Positions 36,748-49,016 of a stretch of 64,000 nt of DNA are shown piece after piece; positions within the stretch are counted from its first letter, which is position 1; each line of letters opens with the position of its first letter. The notes below the pieces were generated by a model, which saw nothing but the letters and a program-made list of their open reading frames with translations, was not told the origin of the DNA and made no database searches. The position numbers and the translations under genes are program-made. Source of the DNA: Myxocyprinus asiaticus (taxonomy: Eukaryota > Chordata > Actinopteri > Cypriniformes > Catostomidae); contig NC_059372.1 of assembly GCF_019703515.2 (NCBI RefSeq), positions 25,084,931 through 25,148,930 of the forward strand, given 5' to 3'.

Positions 36748-39700
36748 TTATACAATAATGAACATGCCATGGTTTAATTTTACACCCTCAGGATCAATAC
36801 ACTGTCCTTTTTTGCGAGTGATGCGGTAATGCCTGTGTAATTTAGCATAACACCGAAGCCCTGTGAAAGAGCATGGAACAGTTTAAAAGATGGTTTCCAC
36901 TTTTTCAGCATGAGTAACGATCAGACTTTAATATTCCCAGGGGGAAAACTATCGCTCACCTTCTTCACACATGCAGTTGTCGTAGCACTTGTTATTGAGG
37001 CCACGGTTGTGAAGCTCACATACATGATTTCTGAGATTGCAGCAGGAACCTGAGACAATTAAGGAAATAAATGGTGTGATCATTTATTTGACAACTACTC
37101 TTGCGCTAACTAGAGTACTAATACAGTATACAGTGCTCATTGTAGTAAAAGAGATAGAGTGACCTGGCAGACAATCCAGGTGATGTTTGCAGTTCTCATC
37201 TGGTGAAAGTGTCACATTTCCACTGCTGGTGCTCTTTGTGGGCTGGATGTCAGAGCATGGATTCCACTTAGCTTAATGGAGAAAGAGTGATGCTTGAGTG
37301 TAATTAATAAATAAAGTGTAACTCACTAACAGTAAAGCTGTTTATGACTAGTATGTGAATGTTTATTGCCTGATATATATATTTTGATATTATGAATGTT
37401 TATTGTCTGATTGTACACTAGTATATGAATGTTTATTGCCTGATTTCGTTCTCCAGTACTTCACACTGTACCAGTCACTTATTTATTTCACTGATTCTTC
37501 TTGCACCAGGCACATATCGTATATGTACAGTATATATGTTCTTTGTATATTGAAAAGCATCCTGCAAATGCCACTCCAACAGACTGTTCAAGTACTTGTA
37601 GTAATTTTGCACACTGTGTTATATGTGTATAATGTGTGTATAATATGGACATTGTGTAATACTTTGAATAGTGAGTATATTATAAATGACAGAGGCTATT
37701 TGCACTAAGTGTAAATAGCAACAAAAATCATCTTTTCTGCACTATAAGTGCAAATAGCGTCAAATGTTCTGATCATTGCAGTGTGTTTATTGTGTTTATT
37801 TAGAGTCCCACAGACACCCTACACCAATCCCTTCCTCTAAACCTAACATAACGGTCACTTCCGGACTGCAGTGTTGATTTGATTCGATTTGTTTATGCAC
37901 AGTCACCTACATATCAAATTTGAGTAGATTTGACTACATTTCATTTTCACATTTAGGGGCATTTGACATTTTCTATGAGATAGCTGAGTTGTGGGAAAAC
38001 CCAGGGGGAATTTGCCTTCTGTCAAAGTAAAAAGATAATGTGGTCCTGAATGTAAAGATGTACACAACATCATTCTCATAACCAATGTACCACATTCTAC
38101 AGAATATCTAAAAAAAACCCATACAAGTTCACCATTTCAAAACAACAAGCAAGTTGAAAACTAAAAAACACATTTGTATGTGAAATATTGGTCAACCTCT
38201 CTTCTTAAAAGATTGCTGTTTGTGTGTATGCCTCATATCTCCATAATCAGTCCAGTCAAAGAATGCCATGTTTAAAGTGGATGTCACATCCCCACCTGAA
38301 TTACTTCTGACCTGGGGTAAAAAAACAGTAAATTTTAGTGTTCATCATTATGTGTGGTATTGAAAGTCAAATTTAAGTTGCTTTTGCATGATGCGTTTTT
38401 CCAGACTGATCTCATGAAATTAACGTGATAATGGCAATATATATGCAAACCAAAATTACATGCTTCATTACACTTTCGCTGCATTTTCACAGTGAAATGT
38501 CCAGCGGAAGGCACCAAATGCGAGTGAAATTATGTTGTAATTAGACAAGGTGAATTTTAGATAGATGTTTTAATGAGTAAAACTTACCTCCCTAACCTAC
38601 AACTTGAACCGGAACCTAATTAGTAGTGTCCTAAAAGATAAATGAGAGGTGAACAAAACATACATCCTTACCCTTAACCAACACCTAAACTTAACCGATA
38701 GTGTTTTAAAAGCAAATTCGACATGAAAAGCACATTTACTGAAGCAACCATTTTATTTTTTGTTGCTGCTATGGCAATTTTGCTTAGTTTTCTCTTTAGT
38801 TTTTTGAGTGTGCTGGGCTGGGATTGAGGCTCGGTCATCCGAGTCCAAAGTCCAACACTCAAACACTCCATCAGGTCCATCAGATAAGCTACCGTGGAAG
38901 TTAATCACATAGGAATAAGTGTGTAAATGTAGGTGGGTCTGTAATACAAGGGTTAAAATATATCGTTTTTCTAATGATGCATTACAGTAAAAGTGTTTTG
39001 ATATAATAGCATACCAGGGTGTGAGTAAAAGAGCAAAAATATGTGTTTATAAAGTCATAAACGGCGATAGTACCTGTGTTTTGTGTCAGAAGTGAATAAA
39101 TAAAGATTTTGTAGTGCCTCTAATGTTCATTTCACCAAGAAACTGCAGCAAAACGTGAAAAGCAGCACATAGATGTCAGTCTGCACAAATTTATAGTAAA
39201 GTTCATTCTGTGAGACTAGGTTGCATTTTTCCATGTGAAGTGGGATAATAAATGCAAACATTTTGTTGTAAACCATATGACTTCTTTCCTTTTGGAACAC
39301 AAAAGATGTTTGGCAGAAAGTTAGGAACTGAAAACCTCTCATTCTTCACATGTATTCTCTTCACAAAAGAAAGTTATACAGGTTTGGAATTACATGAGGG
39401 TGAATAAATGATGACTGAATTTTTATTTTGGGGTGAACTAACCCTTCAGATCACATTTGGCAACTGTTAGGTTAATAATTTGCTGTTTAATGGAAAACTG
39501 TGGTAATCTGCAGTATAGCTTTTGAACCAATAAACAAGAAATTGTTTTATATGAGGATTTCTAGCTGAATGGATGTCATGAACCTATTATCACAGATAAT
39601 ATGGCATAGTGACAATTGCATTTTACGAGACCTGTTTCTAGATACTGACAGATGAGTAGCTGTGATATTTTTTAATCAGCATGACTAAGGACTGAAGACT

Positions 39701-40369
39701 GAAGCTAGATGATCTGTACCTGTGGTTTACTGGTGGGGGTTGGCTGTGTGAAGGGTTTCCCACTGACAGCAGCAGCTACTGGGGATATGAAGGAGCCAAT
39801 AGTGCCTGCAAGGAATACAGGCTCTGTGGGAGTCCCAAAGGAGTTTTGCCAAGCAGATAATTAAAACGGCAGGACAGCTATAAGGGAGTTTCAATTATGA
39901 AAATTAAAAGTTTCTTTTTACCTTTATTATGAAGACTCTTGTGACCAGTGGGATGTCTCATTACCTTCTCTGGGATCTCAGCACCAGGGGAGATATTCAT
40001 TTGCTCTGGAATTAAGGAATCAAACCCCATGAAGGTCCTCTTTCTCAGACTCATCACTCGTCTTTTATCTTTTGGCTCCATCTCTAAGCGGACGGGACTG
40101 AGACCCTCCAGCTCTGGCCCTTCATTTTGGGTGTGGATCACAGTAATGTGAGGCCTCTTTCTAAGCTGACCTGCTACCATCCTCTCCTTTTGACCTCTGT
40201 GCTTCCTGTGATGACTGTGTTGATGTATGGATGCCTCTGGCCTGGGAGGGATAATGGCTTTATCACTGAAGATTTCCTTGGCTTCATTCTGCGCTGTCTC
40301 AGTGCTCAATGTCATGGTCACCAAGTCAATGAGGAGAAATGGGCAAAAATACCAATATAAAGATGTCAT
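36748..40369 (-). CDS. draxin: Draxin (dorsal inhibitory axon guidance protein)
   Basis: Six coding exons on the minus strand: 39922-40369, 39720-39823, 38197-38311, 37164-37271, 36960-37049, 36748-36860. The joined frame is 325 codons plus stop. Draxin is a secreted repulsive guidance factor that binds netrin and DCC and also antagonises Wnt. An N-terminal hydrophobic signal segment ([16 protein letters not shown]) is followed by a basic, low-complexity middle part. [12 protein letters not shown] matches a conserved draxin block, and the C-terminal cysteine-rich domain has ten cysteines ([20 protein letters not shown] and [20 protein letters not shown]). The start ATG follows a cccag acceptor by one base, so a non-coding exon lies upstream. 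The exon 3 donor (GTTGAC) is weak. The exon 2 acceptor was chosen for frame and could be 18 bp downstream. Confidence 0.93.
38402..39231. mobile_element. MITE-type element in draxin intron 2
   Basis: The left end CAGACTGATCTCATGAAAT and the reversed right end AACCTAGTCTCACAGAATG are imperfect inverted repeats. The body shares CTTACCTCCCTAACC-like and TTCATTTCACCAAGAAACTG blocks with the composite element in rnf207 intron 2. It lies upstream of draxin exon 3. Confidence 0.65.
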
Positions 40370-40371
40370 TC

Positions 40372-42811
40372 TGGGAGTGGAAAAGATTAAACACACAAAA
40401 TATACAAGTAATAAGCAATAAAGCACCACAGATCAAATGCTATCAAAAAATCCTAAACTACATTTTTACATCACATTTTCAAATATTTCATATTTAGTAC
40501 TTAATGGGTTTGGAACATGAGGGAGAGCAAATGACGACAAAATGTACATTTTTGGGTGAGTTTTCCCTTTATCTTTAAGAAACTACATGGTCTCATCACT
40601 ACTATTTGTAGTGCATAACAAATAGGGAAAAATGATCTCTTGAAATAAAAAGGTAAAGCAGCTTAACAGACCATTTCAAGTTATGTTGCTCTTCTTTCTG
40701 CAAACATTTGTAAAACAAGCTTTGAGAGTAGTGCCAGGTGCTACAGTTGGTCTTTGATCTTGGCACCACTGGACAGCACTGAATATAGAACTGGTCTGTC
40801 TATGTTGGGCAATGTTTCTGCATCAGCAATGATGTTTGAGGGAATTTGGAATTTTTGTATTCTGTATTTGACTTATTACAATGAGAAATTCAGACACAGA
40901 CATTTGCTGTAATTTTTGTAAGCACTTTAGAGATGAGGATGAAGCAAACTGATATAAGCCAAGGGACTTTTATTCACATAAAATGGATTACACACTCACT
41001 GAGCAGATGACTGTGACTAATTAATCAAGTGGACTTGGCTTTCATGTACAGACAAACTAAAGTTGTGACAAATCCAGCATTCCCTGATCGCTGCTGCATG
41101 AACATATATATAATGACAAATGTCTTTGAAATAACAAACAGGTTGAATTGCACTAATTGAAAAATAAATGCATTGCATTAACAGTGCTTGCATTTTTTGG
41201 GGATGCAATTTCATATGGTTGTATATTTAAGCTGTGAATATTTCAACTGAAAACATTTTGCACACAAAAAAGTCATCATTATAAATTCAATAATAAATTT
41301 TCACCTTCCAAAATTCAGTTTCAAAATATTCAGATTTTGTTGAATATTCAACAGGTAATATTCTGTCCATTATATTTCCTTTTGTAAATTTGTCTCTAAA
41401 TTTTCTGTGGTTAAAATTCGTTTGGAAATTCCACCTTGTACATCCTGGCATTGCAGGAAAAGCAGTAGAGTGCAGATGCACAATCTTCACTCTCTGCTAC
41501 TAGGCTTCACCACGAGGTGGTGCAATCGAATTTTAACCACTGAAATATTAGAGGCAAAATTTGCAAAGTGAAATATAATAAACCGAATATTACCTGTTGA
41601 ATAATAAAGATGAAATATTAAAAAAAAACATAATTTTTTGGAACTGAATTTTGGAAGGTGAATATTTATTATTGAATTTTGAATGATGAAATTTTGTGTG
41701 AAATGTTTTCAATTGAAATATTCAAAGATTAAATATACAACCGTATGAAATTGCATCCACAAAAAATGCAATTAGTGCAATTCAGTGTGCTTTTTTGTTT
41801 CAAAGACATCTGTCATTAATATACTTCCATACAAAACTTGGAGATTTAAGCTTATGAGTTGGATGCTTTAGATGCTATAAAGCAAATGGGACACACAAGT
41901 CTTGAAAGAGATTTAGTTTAGTTTAACTTTTTCAGATGTAGCCTTTTTGCTTAAAACCAACATGAATGCAAGATTTTCGTAAATTATTGCATTTATTTAT
42001 GTTTTTGAAATTGATGGATTTCAATCTACATTTTGCAAACTTGTAGAGGCATTGAAACACTTTTAAAGTTGCCAATTAGAAATAGTTGAAATAGTTTATA
42101 TAAACAATAGACCATACAAATAAGCACTTTTTCTTTAGTAGCTGAACATTTGATTGCTTCAAAGCATATAAAAGCATATAAAAGTTATAAAAGCAATAAC
42201 ACATCTATATGCAACACAGCATAATCCTAATTTACGATAAAAGTGAATCCACCAAAGTTTCTCATCGTTTTTTACGCACTAAATTATCCCAGTTCTGCAA
42301 ATGCAACTGATCATGTGTTAGTATATCTTCATTCATTTCAGGACCCCATACTGTGCACGCCAATGCTGTTGCTCTGTAGCTTAAAATATCCAAGCTTCAG
42401 CCTTTTCTCTCATTATTCTGTATAAATAGCAACATGATTAATTCAACAGAGAAGCTGGTCTTGTGTTCTTTCTTACATAAGAGACCATAGTCTATTTATG
42501 TATCACAAAAACTATTCACTTTAATAGATGTAATGTGAAAATAATTTTATATAATTCGTTTGCATAAACATATGAACGATTGTTGCACTAATATGTACCA
42601 TTATGTTAAGCATAATAATTATAGCCTAGCTAACTCTTTAATACAGCAACACAAGAAGCATGAATTAACAACACTCATCTGATAGTTTTAACACAGCAAA
42701 TTTATTACAAATATAGCCATGTTTCTCGAAGCACCTCAATAATGCCTTAAGAACATTCACATACTTTCATAACGAAAGTTAATGGCAAAATAATTAGTAA
42801 ATGTATATTAC
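40372..42811 (-). other. draxin 5' intron (inferred)
   Basis: The region between the probable untranslated first exon and the first coding exon of draxin. It contains a fragment of the 18132-type MITE (40500-40575) and a long foldback at 41191-41772. I see no coding exon. Confidence 0.5.
41191..41772. mobile_element. Long foldback element in draxin intron
   Basis: Left arm TTTTTTGGGGATGCAATTTC, then ATATGGTTGTATATTTAA, pairs with the right arm TTAAATATACAACCGTATG, then AAATTGCATCCACAAAAAA. Pairing continues inward (CCTTCCAAAATTCAG with CTGAATTTTGGAAGG; TTGAATATTCAACAGGTAAT with the reverse near 41593). The unpaired centre is near 41465-41530. This is a MITE-like hairpin about 580 bp long. 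Confidence 0.8.
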
Positions 42812-43000
42812 CTATTCTTCGCTGTAGGAGCCGTTTTTTCTGGTTGCAGTCCACAATGAGCGCGTGTGAGTTATTGAGGAGAGCACGCGCGTCTGTGCAG
42901 CACCAGTCTCGAGCGCTCAGTGTGATGACTGTGACTCACGTGCGTCACCTAACCTACATACCTGAACAAAAGAAGCGCACTGAGCGAACGGTCTAGGTGT
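42812..43000 (-). promoter_or_regulatory. Probable draxin first exon and promoter
   Basis: This is a local GC- and CpG-richer patch (for example GAGAGCACGCGCGTC and GACTCACGTGCGTCACC) in otherwise AT-rich DNA. On the minus strand AGAATAG is followed by GTAATATAC at about 42811, a plausible donor that would end an untranslated first exon. There is no direct evidence for the start site. Confidence 0.45.
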
Positions 43001-43294
43001 GACACTTTTCAAAGGAACAATGTCAAATGGTTTGGCTTATGTTTAGTATTTTTTCCCCAGTGGAAAAAAAGACAATATTCACTCTGGTATTATTTACATG
43101 TATGCAAATTGAATGTATGGGCTCTATATATTTTGTTTATCTGCTTGAAATTAGATTGCAATTTTTAGGAAACATTTTGTGTTACATTACAAGTATTAAT
43201 TGTTCATTTTTGTATGCATTTATTTTACAAGTATTAATTACTTGCGAAGACTTACACGTTACAGTAAGGTTGTAATTGTTAACGATAGTCAGCT

Positions 43295-43580
43295 ACAATA
43301 GTTAACATGAACTAACAATGAACAATACGTTTATAGCACTTATTAATATCGGTCAATTCAACAAATAGCCTAATAATATATATATATATATATATATATA
43401 TTACATCAAATGTTGTTGTATACGTTAACATTACTAAATGCACCATGAACTAACAATAAACAATCTTGTTGATTAATCTTGGTTAATGTTAATTTATGAA
43501 AATAGAATTGTTCGTTGTTAGTTCATGATACCAAATGCATTTACTAATGTTTACAAATAGAACCTTATTTTAAAGTGTTA
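43295..43580. mobile_element. MITE with inverted TTAACATGAACTAACA-type ends
   Basis: The left part TTAACATGAACTAACAATG is inverted in the right part (CATTTACTAATGTTTAC, with GTTGTTAGTTCATG just inside), and the right end reads GAACCTTATTTTAAAGTGT, typical of an abundant fish hAT-like MITE. A short (TA)n lies at 43378-43402. Confidence 0.65.
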
Positions 43581-43800
43581 TCATTACTTGCTATATTACG
43601 ATTATTGATTGAAATTCCTATAAAAGGCCTAATTATTTATAGTAAAGTACAATAATGTGGACACTGGTAAAGTGTTACCGTTAACATTGAAAACGTCTAA
43701 TAATGACATATAAATTACGCTCTCCATTGAACTGTGAAGTTTAAATGTAGCCATTATGTCCTCTCGGTCCCCCCAAAAGGTTTTATTTCCTGCAAGTTAA

Positions 43801-44226
43801 TTATAACACTGCAAGACCCTGACAAATAATGTCACTGTGCAGCCATGCATTGCAAGATAGTTCTGAACTACATACTTCTGTTCTGCTCTGACCCGTTGCG
43901 TTCTTGTAAGTGTGATTAAACTGGGAGGGGTTTATTCCCTGTACATCTCCCAGGGGTTTGATCACATCAAGAAACCAGGCCAGAAGCTTAGATTGTGACT
44001 GGTGGATGACAGCAGTAATGTGGAGGTGGTGGTTTTGGGGGTCCAGTGGAACAGCAGTGGAATTAGTTGCCCATGTCTCCTGGGGAATGCTGGTGGGCTG
44101 CCCCACAAAAGGAGGCAATAAATCAACCGCTCCCAACCACCCCCCTGTCCTTCTCCTGTTTTTTAATGTTAGTGCATCACACACTGCTGAGATGTACCAA
44201 TTTAAGTTTGAAACACCCTGGAACAC
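43801..44226 (-). other. Unassigned 141-codon open frame in a GC-richer island
   Basis: A minus-strand frame is open for 141 codons in a segment clearly richer in GC than its surroundings. The translation includes NHHLHITAVIHQSQSKLLA and shows no motif I recognise. A plus-strand frame of 93 codons overlaps. It may be a fragment of a transposable element, a conserved non-coding element or chance. I do not claim a gene. Confidence 0.25.
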
Positions 44227-44510
44227 AATGATTTGTTGAGCTTGTCGCAGTGTACAAATCTTAGAACATTAAACTATAAGGATTTCAAGTAAAAATGAGA
44301 TTTACTTCTAGTCAGTTAAAGCTAACACTGATGTCATTTATGTGTTTTATTATGACAGGAAGTTTTCAAATTTTCATGCAGTCAGTCACAATGCATTTTA
44401 TTGCACAGGCTACAGAAGTGAAATAACCAAAAGTGTAAAGTAACTCAGTACAAAAGCTTTGTTATTGTATTTAAGTATTTTTTTCTTATTTTTAATTGAT
44501 ACTTTCTTAC

Positions 44511-44842
44511 TTAGCGTAAAGCTAATAAGAAATAAAGGTTTATTTCTATTTCTTCTGCTCCAGACTTACTTCAAACTTACTTCTCTGTCTGCTCGTATGA
44601 ATGTAACACATCATAAGAAAGTGTTTCACCGCTGTTCAAATGCACTTTGGATCGCATCATTTATATGTATAAATGTTTTCCATCTGAAAGGACTAAATAT
44701 TAAATGAAACAAATGACCATAAAATGCAAAGTAATCTCTTCAGTAATCAAAATACTTTTTGAATGTATTCCCATTACATGTATTTCGTTACTCCCCAACC
44801 CTGTCTATGGGATATGCTGGACCAACAAGAATGATCCATGGA
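44511..44842. repeat. 332-bp patch copied from the 48.3-kb nested element
   Basis: Aligns nearly base for base with 48301-48633. It covers the right part of a hAT-like element, its terminus CTCCCCAACCCTG, the target copy TCTATGGG, and about 30 bp of Tc1-like sequence beyond. It thus preserves the exact junction between two unrelated transposons. On both outer sides lies an ATTGATACTTTCT-containing sequence. Confidence 0.85.
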
Positions 44843-46834
44843 TTTTTTTTATTTTTTTTAATTTCTTTTCAAAATTGATACTTTCTCGAGTATTTAAAAC
44901 TGTTGAAAGATTTTACTTATACTTTGCTAATTTTTTTAGCCAAATGTATCTTTTGTAATCTGATGCAGACCTTACTCGTTACCCTAATTACAAAAAGTTT
45001 GTTTTATTATTTGCTAAAAGAGAGAAGAGAGCAGCTTATGAACAGAGCGCAGTGTGTTACTGAGCGATGACTAATAACTGCAGCTGTGCCAACCGGTGGG
45101 AATGGACTTTAAAGACACGTAATCATTAATCTCACAGTTCAGTCAGTATTCTTTAGTTTTAAACATTGCCCATCAACATCTTCTCAGTTTACTCACATAA
45201 ATCAGTACTACACATAAATAACTAAAATTGGCATTATATTCATGCTATATGTAGCTAGAGGGGAACTGGCTCCCCCAGCTGAGAATGGTTTGTCCCAATG
45301 TTATTTTTCTCCATATACTAATATCTTAAGGAGTTTTGTGTTCCTTGCCACATTCACCTTTGGCTTGATCACTGGGGGCCATAAGACAATAATTATTTAC
45401 CACATGATTTTGCTTCATTCAAGAATAATGAATGATTATGAATGGAAAACTGGGTGCCTCATACGTATAGGTGTCAGGGTAGCCTTTAGGAATACGGACC
45501 AATCAGGTAGTGGGGAGTACGAATCTGGCAGGGAGTCAGATTTCGGGACCTGTGCACTGTTTGGCTTACAGTCGGCTGATTTCAAACTCTCACGTGTGTG
45601 CATATATATGTGTGTGCTGTAAAGAGTGCTCATGTCAAGTTGCCACCCATCCATGATTTCCCAGGATCATCCCGATTTTTAGATGTCTGTTCTGTAAAAA
45701 AATAAAATTCCATTTGTAAAATTTCTCAGAATTCAAACATTTTCCTGACACATTCACCATTTGAGCATTTGTTTATGTGCACACTATTCAGGAAGAAGAT
45801 ACTGATCAAACGTGCTCTCCTAAACCACTCTCTCATATGAATCATTAGAAAGTCCGAATCATTTTAGTGAATCTGTTCGTTTGGTCGATTTATGTTTATG
45901 AAGCAAAACAGTCCTCTCCCTCTCATATGAAACATTGGGAAGTTTGAATAATTTAAGTAAATCGTCCCCTCCCCCAGAGGATTCGTGTACATAAACCATA
46001 TGAAAGGATGATTCATTTGAGTTTAACGCAGAATACCATACACATTATTTCACGTCTTCTTATTTGTTGCTGAATATTTAGTTAAATGCTGCTGTTCACC
46101 ACTGTTTTGGTTCACTTATTTACATTGTTATGTTTACATTTATTTTAACACTGCTGTATGTTCAAATGCTGTTTAATACTGATAGTTAAATATTTGTAAT
46201 AATTTAATATTTTAGTTAAACCCTATTGTGAATAGCTTGTAGTGTATCTAACAATTAAAAAAAAAAAGGGGGTAGCATCAACTCAGAATTGGTCAGGGAG
46301 AGAATAAGTAAAAATGCTAAACTTTTACATAATACATTTTTGATATTATTGTTTGAATTAATTATATTCTGTTCATGTTCATTTCCATGAACTGTAGATT
46401 ATTTTCTGTATAAAATGTCTTGTGCTTATCTACCTGCACCCAGCTTTACTTATTGCACTGAACTATCACTTACTGTATCAAATATTACCTATGTGAGACT
46501 CAATTAAATGGCTTTTAAAAAATAACAACATGAATGGGTAGCATTTTATAAGATGAACGGATTGAAATTTGCAGTATTTACTTTTACTCTTGATACTTAA
46601 GTATTTTTAAAAACAGTTACTTTTACTTAAGTAGTATTTTAATGGATTACTTTTATAAATTGGTGTGATATCTGTACTTTTACTTAAGTGTAGAAAATTA
46701 GTTCTTTTCCCCCCACTGGATATAACATGAATGGTCTCCCAAACTCAGTTCAAATGATGCAAGTCATTGTATTGACTTTTGGGACCTCTAGATGGCACTA
46801 CAGAACAGCTTGTGTTAAAACATATATACACACA
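44843..46834. other. Gene-free, repeat-derived stretch
   Basis: 45260-45420 resembles the degraded 3' region of a fish LINE (GGAGTTTTGTGTTCCTTGCC and GGCTTGATCACTGG). 46560-46700 carries reiterated TTTTACTTAAGTA motifs common in hAT-like repeats. No gene is recognised. Confidence 0.35.
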
Positions 46835-46982
46835 CACTGATCAGCCACAACATTAAAACCACAGACAGGTGAAGTGAATAACATTTATTATCTTGTTACA
46901 ATGGCACCTGTCAAGGGGTGGGATATATTAGGCAGCAAGTGAACAGTCAGTTCTTGAATTTCATGTGTTGGAAGCAGGAAAA

Positions 46983-48779
46983 ATGGGCAAGCATAAGGCT
47001 CTGAGTGACTTTGACAAGGGCCAAATTGTGATGGCTAAACGACTGGGTCAAAGCATCTCCAAAACGGCAGGTATTGTGGGGTGTTCCCAGTATGCAGTGG
47101 TTAGTACCTACCAAAAGTGGTCCAAGGAAGGACAACCAGTGAACTGGCGACAAGGTCATGGGTGCCCAAGGTTCACTGATGCATGTGGAGAGCAAAGGCT
47201 AGCCCGTCTGGCCCAATCCCACAGAAGAGCTACTGTAGCACAGATTTCTGACAAATTTAATGCTGGCCATGATAGAAAGGTGTCAGAACACACAGTGCAT
47301 CGCAGCTTGCTGCATATGGGGCTGCGTAGCCGCAGACTGGTCAGAGTGCCCATGCTGACCCCTGCCCACCACCGAAAGTGCCTACAATGGGCAAGTGAGC
47401 GTCAGAACTGGACCATGAAGCAATGGAAGAAGGTGGTCTGGTCTGATGAATCATGTTTTCTTTTAGATCATGTGGCTGGCCGGGTGCGTGTGCGTCATAT
47501 ACTGGGGAAAGAGATGGTAGCAGGATGCACCATGGGAAGAAGGCAGGCCGGCAGAAGCAGTATGATGCTATGGGAAATGTTTTGCTGGGAAACCTTGGGT
47601 CCTGGCATTCATGTGGATGTTACTTTGACACATACCACCTACCTAAAGATTGTTGCAGACCACGTACACCCCTTCATAGCAACGGTATTCCCTGATGGCA
47701 GTGGCATCTTTCAGCAGGATAATGTGCCCTGCCACACTGCATAAAATTGGTCAGAAATAGTTTGAGGAACATGACAGAGTTCAAGGTGTTGACTTGGCCT
47801 CCAAATTCCCCAGATCTTAATCCGATTGAGCATCTATGGGCAGGGTTGGGAGGGTTACTTTTGAAATGTGTTCCACTACAGATTACAGAATACATGCTGT
47901 AAAATGTAATTTGTAACATATTCTGTTAGATTACTCAAGGTCAGTAACATATTCTAAATACTTTGGATTACTTCTTCAGCACTAGTAGATTTTTTCACTT
48001 GTTTTGACTATAAAAACTCTGCTAGTACAGTAAGACAAAATACACATGTTAAAAATACATTCTCTGAAAAACCTAAATATCTTATGCAGTGTTATTTCTA
48101 AAACAAGACAAATCAAATTGATCTTGTTTTAAGGATTTTCAGATACTTTTACAGGAAAACAATACAAAATAAATTTTTTGCCCTAATATCAAAGGTCTTA
48201 CTAGAAAAAAGAAATTATGATCAACGTGAATTTTCTTGATTAAAAAATATGATCGTGCCTGGTAACGTGCATGTAAAATGGCTAGAAATATAATTTTAGC
48301 TTAGCGTAAAGCTGACAATTTACACAAGGTTTATTTCTATTTCTTCTGCTCCAAACTTACTTCAAACGTTCTTCTCTGTCTGCTCGTATGAATGTAACAC
48401 ATCATAAGAAAGTGTTTCACCGCTGTTCAAATGCACTTTGGATCGCATCATTTATATGTATAAATGTTTTCTATCTGAAAGGACTAAATATTAAATGAAA
48501 CAAATGACAATAAAATGCAAAGTAATCTCTTCAGTAATCAAAATACTTTTTGAATGTATTCCCATTACATGTATTTCGTTACTCCCCAACCCTGTCTATG
48601 GGATATGCTGGACCAACAAGTATGATCCATGGAGGCCCCACATCGCAACTTACAGGATCTGCTGCTAACGTCTTGGTGCCAGATACCACAGGACACCTTC
48701 AGAGGTCTTGTGGAGTCCATGCCTCGACGGGTCAGAGCTGTTTTGGCAGCACGAGGAGGACCTACACGATTTTAGACAG
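46983..48779 (+). pseudogene. Tc1-like transposase pseudogene
   Basis: The frame from [12 protein letters not shown] is open for 253 codons to TAA at 47742-47744. It includes SDESCFLL (first catalytic D) and [11 protein letters not shown] (second D). The region after the stop still encodes, in another frame, the SPDLNPIEHLW region. There the hAT-like element interrupts it, and the C-terminal part resumes after 48603. It is inactive through the stop, frameshift and insertion, but it is the least decayed transposase in the window. Confidence 0.9.
47841..48594. mobile_element. hAT-like non-autonomous element with perfect 8-bp target duplication
   Basis: Left end CAGGGTTGGGAGGGTTACTT and reversed right end CAGGGTTGGGGAGTAACGAA form short inverted repeats. 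TCTATGGG occurs directly on both sides (47833-47840 and 48595-48602), the 8-bp duplication expected for hAT transposition. No transposase frame is present. The target is the transposase gene of a Tc1-like element. Confidence 0.92.
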
Positions 48780-49016
48780 GTGGTTTTAATGTTGTGGCTG
48801 AACACGCAGATTATTAAATCCAAGCAGCATGGCCATGCCACAACTAATTATTGCCAGCAAATATCCAACAGAGTCTTTCACTTTTTTTTTCCCACAAGTA
48901 TGCTAAAAATGGTCTCTATAAAGTTGTGTTTGGTAGTGAGATATTAAGTTTTGTCTGTGTTGATTATGTCCCACGAAGTTAATATTGTATTTATGTTGTA
49001 TAATAGGCCTAATATA

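Larger units (their letters stand above)
46835..48811. mobile_element. Tc1-like transposon split by a hAT-like element
   Basis: The termini CACTGATCAGCCACAACATT (46835) and, reversed, AATGTTGTGGCTGA (to about 48811) are inverted, with the shared TTAAAACCAC. The reading frame runs on the plus strand. A 754-bp hAT-like element at 47841-48594 interrupts it. Without that insert the element would be about 1.2 kb plus ends, a normal Tc1-like size. Confidence 0.85.
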
